Source: Mucilaginibacter sp. (lineage in GTDB: Bacteria; Bacteroidota; Bacteroidia; Sphingobacteriales; Sphingobacteriaceae). Taken from it: a stretch of DNA of 64,000 bases. The notes under the pieces are model-generated. The model had not been told where the DNA came from. It saw nothing but the letters and a program-made list of their open reading frames with translations, and made no database searches. The stretch covers positions 1 to 64,000 of the forward strand of contig JAQBOA010000015.1 in assembly GCA_028288305.1 (NCBI GenBank). Direction: 5' to 3'. Each line of letters begins with the position of its first letter. Position 1 is the stretch's first letter. Below are positions 37,601-42,973 of the stretch, piece after piece. Both the position numbers and the translations under genes were made by a program.

Positions 37601-37979
37601 GGGTAGCGTACCCAATTCTGCGTGTCTCTTTTTTAACACCGAAAGCTGTTACAGTCACTTCGCTAAGTGATTTAGTATCAGCCGACATAATTACATTGTA
37701 ATTTGCCTGGTCGCCTACAGTAAGATTCTGTGGAATGTAACCCAAAAATTTAAAGGTAAGCACCTGGCCTTTTTCAACGGTTAGCAAAAAACGACCATTT
37801 ACATCGGTCACTGTTCCTTTTGCTGTGCCTTTAATCACAACGCTTACCCCTGGTAAAGGCTGTTTGCTTTCGTCGGTTACTGTACCGCCGATTTTTGTTT
37901 GCCCGAATAAAAGTACCGGGGCAATACAGAATAACAATACCGTAATTACGGTCTTAAATTGCATGTAAATCTGTTTCAT
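34680..37979 (-). CDS. SusC/RagA TonB-linked outer-membrane receptor
   Basis: 1099 residues. Signal peptide (about 1-27), CarboxypepD-regulatory-like domain (IGGTVTDESKQPLPGVSVVIKG, residues ~30-110), plug domain with GLIGKVAGLQVG and TIRGNTVSLYVVDGIP (~115-230), then the beta-barrel to the C-terminal SYGLNIKLSF. This is the standard SusC layout. TonB-dependent import is driven by inner-membrane energy. SusD starts 19 bp downstream. The promoter region carries the shared dyad described at 38018-38061. Confidence 0.95.
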   Translation of the reverse strand: MKQIYMQFKTVITVLLFCIAPVLLFGQTKIGGTVTDESKQPLPGVSVVIKGTAKGTVTDVNGRFLLTVEKGQVLTFKFLGYIPQNLTVGDQANYNVIMSADTKSLSEVTVTAFGVKKETRRIGYATQTVNGEDLTTARDPNPINGLIGKVAGLQVGATSEILGVPNVTIRGNTVSLYVVDGIPFNSDTFDLSPDDIETYTVLKGPAAAALYGSRAQFGAILITTKKGDKNKKGLTVDINSSTVINKGFVAFPRIQNSFGPGENTYYQFVDGRGGAPGGVDSDYDVWGPYFAGQLIPQYDSPVVNGVRQGTPWVARGANNLANFLQTGYQTNNNVALTANGDNYNIRFSASQEHQQSYIPSQYLDIANANVYASFTPNPRLKLEASFDFNRQSTDDFPDVQYGPNSIIYNMAIWTGADWSVNSPDIKAIWQPGKVGIASQFEEYTRYHNPYFLTSVWTRAHYKNDIYGYLSANYKLDNNLNVSLKNQVNTYDLLRTENMPFSAHPYGREGNQGDYREDRRNLFDNNTLLTLNYNYTVAKFLNLSGLVGSNLRSFKYNSSWVSTDYLNVPGVYAFSNSKNAIQATSFNSAQLQLSEFASLDASFGKYATLSGTIRNEYSSAFQQPTTYLYPSASVATVISDYIKLPEFISFLKARFSYASIRGDATSPTIGPAPFSTITAFGGSTGPSLFNNPLGYGTAYNSPYNGPNYSLNTSYNIAKPYNSQTAGYGTDNLYAPGIVTAVRVNYEEGFDIKFLQNRLGLSGTAFQYIDGPQILANSISTATGYNIEYINALKTKTTGYELSLTGTPIKDLGGFGWDVLVNLSTYKQTYLELPPGQTTYNTYYHVGTRTDLLYGSAFVRTPQGTIIYGSNGEALVNPVPQNLGHISPDFTWSFYNKVHYKSLSLGFQFDGSVGGVTSDYVHNKTVRGGSNAITAEGALGAARYQDWKNFPLNGITPNPGYTGSYVAPGVVISNGVAPNYDSNTGKVLNYGAFQYAPNTTKVFVQEYASEYYNVTEANLMSKTYAKLREVTLNYDFPKSWLQHSFISKASASIYGRNLLYFYKNPEFKDVDLDQYANSTTASTGLQSPSVRSYGLNIKLSF

Positions 37980-38017
37980 CTGCTAAAGTTTAATTGTGAA
38001 AGAAGAGTAATTATCAT

Positions 38018-38061
38018 TCAGCAATACTAAACTTTGTTTATTATTAGTAAACTAATTTTAC
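38018..38061 (-). promoter_or_regulatory. Operator/promoter block of susC, shared with the phosphonatase-like operon
   Basis: On the minus strand: AAATTAGTTT, 9-bp spacer, AAACAAAGTT, then TTAGTATTGCTGAA. Aligned without gaps to the block at 39640-39684, 37 of 45 positions agree, including the last 18 bases without a mismatch. TAGTATTG is one base from TAnnTTTG. The dyad covers the region between -33 and -7, a position suited to repression. Confidence 0.65.
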
Positions 38062-38166
38062 ATTAAGCAATACTTAAGATTACGTATAGAAAAGGTTAAA
38101 TAGGACTATTTTTGTAATAGGACAGTTACATTTTGATTACAGAAAATTAACAACCGTTTTATGAGA

Positions 38167-38751
38167 TTAAATGGCGTTATTTAGTAAATGGCTTAAAGCA
38201 AGCGATTTAAGGTGCACTAAATTATCAACCGGAACATTTATTTCTTTTGCCTTATCATCCCAATAACGCAAGCGTATTATTAACTCGGCATCTGGATTAA
38301 GTTCAAACACTTTAGCTTCCTCTGTACTCATTACTCCGCCCTGAAATTCGAGTGTAGTTTTACTTGCATCTGAAAGTTTATTATAATATTCAGGATATTT
38401 ATAGGTAAGGTATCGTTTAGCAATCACATGGCCTTGTACAAGGGAAGCTATCCTCTTAGAAAAACCATGTTTAATCAAATAATCTGCCCCTAATTTTTCA
38501 TGATCAACATTCCCCATTCCATCCATACTTTCGGCTTCACCAGCCTCTGCGCACAAATGGCCAATGTCATGAAAAAATGCTGCCAATATCACTTCATCAT
38601 CATAACCTTCCGCTTCTGCGAGCGCTGCCGCTTGCGACATATGTTCTAACTGAGAAACTGGTTCACCTATGTAATCGTCATCGCCAAATCTCTCATAAAG
38701 AGAAAACACTTCGTTTATAATAGCCTCAGGATTATTTACAGATGATTTCAT
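38167..38751 (-). CDS. PhnZ-like HD-domain oxygenase (phosphonate degradation)
   Basis: 194 residues. The sequence DDDYIGEPVSQLEHMSQAA...FFHDIGHL matches the phosphonate-associated HD family (TIGR03276 as I recall). Tyr27, Glu30, His37, His61 and Asp62 fit the PhnZ residues Tyr24, Glu27, His34, His58 and Asp59 with constant offset; further likely iron ligands are His84 and His108. PhnZ is a mixed-valence diiron enzyme that oxidatively cleaves (R)-2-amino-1-hydroxyethylphosphonate to glycine and phosphate. No PhnY-type hydroxylase is seen nearby. The gene is divergent from the regulator. Confidence 0.88.
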   Translation of the reverse strand: MKSSVNNPEAIINEVFSLYERFGDDDYIGEPVSQLEHMSQAAALAEAEGYDDEVILAAFFHDIGHLCAEAGEAESMDGMGNVDHEKLGADYLIKHGFSKRIASLVQGHVIAKRYLTYKYPEYYNKLSDASKTTLEFQGGVMSTEEAKVFELNPDAELIIRLRYWDDKAKEINVPVDNLVHLKSLALSHLLNNAI

Positions 38752-38825
38752 TATTTATTATTATGATTTTAAAACAAAGTAAAGGAACTGATATTAGATA
38801 ATTGTTAACATCTTGTAAATCAAAT

Positions 38826-38851
38826 AAAGTTTAAATACCGGGTTTAACTTT
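38826..38851. promoter_or_regulatory. Possible degenerate operator between the PhnZ-like and regulator genes
   Basis: AAAGTTTAAA and GTTTAACTTT form an imperfect dyad; AAGTTTAAATA resembles the AAGTTTAGTAT core of the two shared operator blocks. The match is short and could be chance in AT-rich DNA. Confidence 0.25.
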
Positions 38852-38924
38852 TATTAACAATATGATATTTTGTGCCCGTTGCTTAATTACTTTACTTTGC
38901 TGCTGTTAAGTGATTTTAATATAA

Positions 38925-39503
38925 ATGGAAGAAGATATTCTTATACAAATAAGTAACCGTATTAAAGAACGACGCCGGGAAAAAAATATAACCGTACAGG
39001 AACTTGCCTTAAGGGCCAATGTAAGCAAAGGCCTCATATCACAAATTGAAAACAGCCGCACTATTCCGTCACTTATTGTATTAATAGAAATTGTAAAGGC
39101 GCTTGAAATTGACCTTAACGAATTCTTTAAGGATATACGTTCAAAAAGCACCAGCCTTCCTTTTTTAGTAAAGCGAAAAAATGAATATGAATGTTTTGAA
39201 AAAGAACATGCCATAGGCTTTCATTATCAACGCATATTTACACAATCTATCAATCAATCTACTGTTGATATAGTTATTCTTGAGCTGGAACCGGATGCCA
39301 ACCGTCCTTTAGTTGAAACCGAAGCATTTGAATATAAATACATAATATCCGGCGAAATAGAATACCAGTTTAATGACGAAAAGATAATTTTAAACCAGGG
39401 CGACTCCATGCTATTTGACGGCCGTATTCCCCATACCCCAAAAAACATAGGAACACAAACAGCATACATGCTGGTAATTTATTTTTTTGAAGAAAAAAAG
39501 TGA
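38925..39503 (+). CDS. XRE-cupin transcriptional regulator
   Basis: 192 residues. N-terminal helix-turn-helix (about 8-62: ITVQELALRANVSKGLISQ, ENSRTIPSLIVLIEIVKAL), and a C-terminal cupin barrel (about 110-185: YKYIISGEIEYQFNDEKIIL, LFDGRIPHTPKN) that usually binds a small effector. Proteins of this architecture repress or activate small-molecule catabolic operons. The gene lies between the two copies of the shared operator, divergent from the PhnZ-like gene, so it is the natural candidate regulator of susC and the HAD operon. Confidence 0.92.
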   Translation: MEEDILIQISNRIKERRREKNITVQELALRANVSKGLISQIENSRTIPSLIVLIEIVKALEIDLNEFFKDIRSKSTSLPFLVKRKNEYECFEKEHAIGFHYQRIFTQSINQSTVDIVILELEPDANRPLVETEAFEYKYIISGEIEYQFNDEKIILNQGDSMLFDGRIPHTPKNIGTQTAYMLVIYFFEEKK

Positions 39504-39504
39504 A

Positions 39505-39617
39505 TTAGTCATTGGTCATTGAGTCATTAGTCATTAAAATTATCTTTATTGTTATGAGAAGGTGTATTTCTGGCACTTATCCAACCAATGACTAATGACT
39601 CAATGACTAATGACCAA
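39505..39617. repeat. Palindromic intergenic element, family D (TCATTGGTCATTGAGTC)
   Basis: The left arm (39505-39535), built of ATTAGTCATT/GGTCATTGAG words, and its near-exact reverse complement (39587-39617) enclose 51 bp. A second copy lies at 63787-63880. It separates the regulator from the HAD operon. Confidence 0.85.
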
Positions 39618-39639
39618 GTGAACTTAACCCAATCTTAAT

Positions 39640-39684
39640 AGTAACTTAGTTTGATATTAATAAACTAAGTTTAGTATTGCTGAA
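39640..39684 (+). promoter_or_regulatory. Operator/promoter of the phosphonatase-like operon
   Basis: A perfect inverted repeat AACTTAGTTT-N9-AAACTAAGTT (39643-39652 and 39662-39671). It overlaps TTTG (39650-39653), an 18-bp spacer and TAGTATTG (39672-39679), a good fit to the Bacteroidetes promoter spacing. The same block in reverse orientation precedes susC. Confidence 0.7.
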
Positions 39685-39700
39685 CAATTCCTTATACAAT

Positions 39701-40381
39701 ATGCCCATAAAATTAGTAGTTTTTGATATAGCCGGTACAACAGTTAAAGATGATCATGATGTAAGCAGGGCTTTCCAGGCAGCGTTAAAAAAATCAAATT
39801 ACGAGGTACCGATTGATCTTATAGATCCTTTGATGGGTTATGAAAAGAACCTGGCTATAAAACAAATCCTGCGTTTGCACGAACATAACGAGGCAAAAAT
39901 TACTACAGAGCTGGTAAGCAAAATACACAAGGAATTTGTTATACAAATGATAGATTATTATCAGACCGCGCCTGGTATTGAACCGCTGCCAAACGTAGAA
40001 GAAACTTTTGCTGCTCTCCGTGCAATGAGAATACAAGTGGGTATAAATACCGGCTTTTCACGTGACATTGCCGATACCATTGTTAAACGTCTGCAATGGA
40101 TTGAAAAAGGATTGATAGACCATGTGGTTGGGTCTGACGAAGTAGAACTTGGACGTCCATACCCGTATATGATCCAAAAAATGATGTTGGAGGGTGGTAT
40201 TGAAAAGCCAGAAAATGTAGCAAAAGTTGGTGATACAGAGGTTGATGTACGCGAAGGTCAAAATGCAGGCTGTCGTTACGTAATAGGTATTACAACCGGA
40301 ACATTCAGCCGTAAGGAACTGGAACAATATAATCCTACTCACATAATTGATGATATAGCACTGGTTTTAGACATCATATAA
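39701..40381 (+). CDS. Phosphonatase-like HAD hydrolase
   Basis: 226 residues from ATG 39701; the ORF's upstream TTG lies within the operator/promoter block. HAD motifs: VVFDIAGTTVKDD (nucleophile Asp9, with Ala11 where most HAD phosphatases have Asp, as in phosphonatase), INTGFSRDIA (motif II), and KVGDTEVDVREGQNAG (motif IV). The cap has MGYEK with Lys49 near where PhnX carries its Schiff-base lysine. This fits the PhnX-like family (TIGR03351 as I recall). Likely cleavage of the P-C bond of phosphonoacetaldehyde or dephosphorylation of a related compound. First gene of a three-gene operon. Confidence 0.87.
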   Translation: MPIKLVVFDIAGTTVKDDHDVSRAFQAALKKSNYEVPIDLIDPLMGYEKNLAIKQILRLHEHNEAKITTELVSKIHKEFVIQMIDYYQTAPGIEPLPNVEETFAALRAMRIQVGINTGFSRDIADTIVKRLQWIEKGLIDHVVGSDEVELGRPYPYMIQKMMLEGGIEKPENVAKVGDTEVDVREGQNAGCRYVIGITTGTFSRKELEQYNPTHIIDDIALVLDII

Positions 40382-40391
40382 ACCGATAAAA

Positions 40392-41708
40392 ATGAAACTA
40401 ATAGATCGTCTGCGTGCCAGGGTTGCTAAATGGCCTTACAGTTTAATATCTGTTTTGGCAGCTATCGCTGCTTTTGGCACTTATACATCTATGTATTCTT
40501 TTCGCAAAGGCTTTTCCGCCGGCATTTATCCCGGTCAACAATATTTCTATGTGGATTATAAGGTATGGCTGGTAATAGCCCAGGTTATTGGTTATACCCT
40601 TAGCAAATTTTATGGCATTAAATTTATTTCAGAACTAAAACCAAACCAGCGTGCCAAAAGTATTTTTGGCCTTATTGCCGCTGCATGGTTTGCTTTGCTG
40701 CTTTTTGCGATAATACCAGCACCTTATAATATTATATGCCTTTTTATAAATGGGTTTCCCCTGGGCATGATTTGGGGTTTGGTTTTTAGCTATTTAGAAG
40801 GCCGTAAGTCTACCGAATTTATGGCAGCGGTTCTGTCCATAAGCCTCATTTTCGCTTCGGGTTTTGTAAAAACAATAGCAAGATTATTGCACGACTCTCT
40901 TCACATAAGTGAATACAGCATGCCATTTATTACAGGCGCCATGTTTGTTATACCACTTATCTTTTTTGTTTTTTGCCTTGAATTAATGCCCCCACCTACA
41001 GAAGAAGATATCAGTTTGCGTACAGAGCGATTACCCATGAATGCTAAAGAACGCCGGCACTTTTTTCAACGCTTTTTGCCTGGTATCATTCTTACCCTCA
41101 TCATTTATGTATTACTGACCATAATGCGCGATATACGTGATAATTTTGAAGTGGAAATATGGGTCAGTTTGGGTAATAAGGATAACACCATTTATGCTAA
41201 GATAGATTCTATAATTTCAATTGTGGTATTGGTAGCAATAAGTTTGCTGATACTTATTAAACGAAATTTAAAAGCCTTTAGCATTATCCATTTAATGATT
41301 ATAGCCGGCTGTATATTGATTGGAGTTGGAACTATCTTGTTTAACCTTAGAATTATTAGTCCGATGGCTTGGATGACAATGGCCGGAATGGGACTTTATT
41401 TAGCTTACGTACCATACAACGCTATCTTTTTCGAACGCATGATAGCTTCCTTTCATTACAAGAGTAATGTAGGTTTTCTAATTTACGTTTCCGATTCTAT
41501 GGGTTATCTGGGCAGTGTAACCGTTTTACTGGTTAAAGAGTTGGGAAGGCCATCAATTAGTTGGGCACAATTTTTTAAAGAGGGTATTTTAGTAGTTAGC
41601 ATAGTAGGTGGAATTTGTGCAACACTTTCATTAATTTACTTTTTGCAAAGCGCCCGCAAACAAAATACTGAGTTAAAACCTCATCAATTTAACATTCAAC
41701 CCCTATGA
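40392..41708 (+). CDS. DUF5690/MFS-like transporter
   Basis: 438 residues, about twelve membrane helices with a central cytoplasmic loop near residues 200-225 (MPPPTEEDISLRTERLPMNAKERR). The N-terminal FGTYTSMYSFRKGFSAGIYP is typical of Bacteroidota DUF5690 proteins as I recall. Ten bases separate it from the HAD gene and its stop overlaps the next ATG, so translation is coupled. Import of a phosphonate or its breakdown product across the inner membrane is the likely role, inferred from the operon. Confidence 0.83.
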   Translation: MKLIDRLRARVAKWPYSLISVLAAIAAFGTYTSMYSFRKGFSAGIYPGQQYFYVDYKVWLVIAQVIGYTLSKFYGIKFISELKPNQRAKSIFGLIAAAWFALLLFAIIPAPYNIICLFINGFPLGMIWGLVFSYLEGRKSTEFMAAVLSISLIFASGFVKTIARLLHDSLHISEYSMPFITGAMFVIPLIFFVFCLELMPPPTEEDISLRTERLPMNAKERRHFFQRFLPGIILTLIIYVLLTIMRDIRDNFEVEIWVSLGNKDNTIYAKIDSIISIVVLVAISLLILIKRNLKAFSIIHLMIIAGCILIGVGTILFNLRIISPMAWMTMAGMGLYLAYVPYNAIFFERMIASFHYKSNVGFLIYVSDSMGYLGSVTVLLVKELGRPSISWAQFFKEGILVVSIVGGICATLSLIYFLQSARKQNTELKPHQFNIQPL

Positions 41709-42874
41709 AAACAGGATCGTCAAAAAACTCCCCCTTTAGGGGGCTGGGGGGATCAGCAATAATAATTGGCGCCGGAATTGTAGGCCTGGCAACGGCACGG
41801 GCATTAGCAATACGCGGTTATAGTGTAACCGTATTTGAACGTAACGAACGTGCTGTAGGAGCATCCATCCGTAATTTTGGGATGGTTTGGCCTATCGGGC
41901 AAGCAACCGGTCCGCTATTTGAAAGGGCGATGTTATCCAGAAGTATCTGGAAAGAAATATGCACCGAAGCACTTATATGGCATAATGAAGTTGGCTCTTT
42001 ACATCTTGCTTATCAAGAGGATGAGTTACAGGTAATTACTGAATATGTTGAAGCCAATCGCCAATACCGGGACTGCAGCCTGCTCACCCCGAAAGAAACT
42101 TTATATAAGTCCCCGGCTGTTAACCCTGATGGTTTATTGGGAGCTTTGTGGAGCGGTGAAGAAATGATAGTGGAACCAAGGGTTGCGATAGGACAAATAG
42201 CACAATACCTGGTAGAAAAATATCAGGTGAAATTTTACTGGAATACAGCTATCAGCCAGGTAGATCATCCAAAAGTCACATCAGGCAATAATAGCTGGGA
42301 AGCTGATGAAATATTTGTTTGCAGCGGAGCTGATTTTGAAACGCTTTATCCTGAACTTTTTTCAGAAACCGGCATCACCAAATGCAAATTACAAATGATG
42401 AGGCTTGTTTCGCAGCCTGATGAATGGCGCATAGGTCCTTCTTTATGTGGCGGCTTGTCAATGATCCATTATCCGGGTTTCCAGGCGGCGGCATCATTAC
42501 CAGCTTTAAGAAAACGTTATGAAGCGCAATATGCCGAATACCTTAAATGGGGCATTCACGTAATGGTATCACAAAATGGCAGCGGAGAATTAACCATCGG
42601 CGATTCGCACGAATATGGGTTGGTACATGACCCTTTTGATAAGGAATATATTAATAATTTAATTACAACCTATTTACAATCTTTTGCAAACTTTAAGGAT
42701 TGGAAATTGCTGCAGTCATGGCATGGAATTTATCCCAAAATGACAGGTGGAGAAACAGAGCTGATTATTAAAATAGCCCCGGGCGTAACCCTGATCAATG
42801 GGCTTGGAGGCAATGGCATGACATTGTCTTTTGGCTTGTGTGAGCAGTTTATAGCTGGGAAAGTTCATGGGTAA
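41705..42874 (+). CDS. DAO-type FAD-dependent oxidoreductase of phosphonate clusters
   Basis: 389 residues. The Rossmann motif AIIIGAGIVGLATARAL begins at residue 18 and GNGMTLSFGL near the C-terminus closes the FAD site, as in D-amino-acid-oxidase/glycine-oxidase-like enzymes. The family matches TIGR03364, found beside phosphonate genes as I recall; relatives oxidise aminoethylphosphonate or its N-methyl form to phosphonoacetaldehyde. That would replace the usual transaminase PhnW. The start overlaps the transporter stop by 4 bp (ATGA). Residues ~7-16 are encoded by a genomic palindromic-repeat word (41726-41751). Confidence 0.86.
   Translation: MKTGSSKNSPFRGLGGSAIIIGAGIVGLATARALAIRGYSVTVFERNERAVGASIRNFGMVWPIGQATGPLFERAMLSRSIWKEICTEALIWHNEVGSLHLAYQEDELQVITEYVEANRQYRDCSLLTPKETLYKSPAVNPDGLLGALWSGEEMIVEPRVAIGQIAQYLVEKYQVKFYWNTAISQVDHPKVTSGNNSWEADEIFVCSGADFETLYPELFSETGITKCKLQMMRLVSQPDEWRIGPSLCGGLSMIHYPGFQAAASLPALRKRYEAQYAEYLKWGIHVMVSQNGSGELTIGDSHEYGLVHDPFDKEYINNLITTYLQSFANFKDWKLLQSWHGIYPKMTGGETELIIKIAPGVTLINGLGGNGMTLSFGLCEQFIAGKVHG
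41726..41751 (+). repeat. Family-C-like repeat word inside the N-terminus of the FAD oxidoreductase
   Basis: AACTCCCCCTTTAGGGGGCT followed by GGGGGG, a form of the common Bacteroidota CTCCCCxxTAGGGGxxTGGGG element. It is read in frame and encodes about residues 8-16 (NSPFRGLGG) before the conserved fold begins. Confidence 0.75.
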
Positions 42875-42973
42875 TGGTTCATAGTTCATAGCCAGAATTA
42901 AATTCAGAAGTATTTAGGCAATGCACTTAAGTTATTACTACTATCAACAATGAACTACAAATAAACTAATTCA

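Noticed and set aside
39505..39617. Repeated TCATTAGTCATT words considered as a CRISPR-like array
   Set aside because: The units are short, variable, arranged as one inverted repeat and without spacers or cas genes.
39677..39700. TTG start of the HAD enzyme
   Set aside because: It lies inside the shared operator/promoter block; the HAD fold begins directly after ATG 39701.
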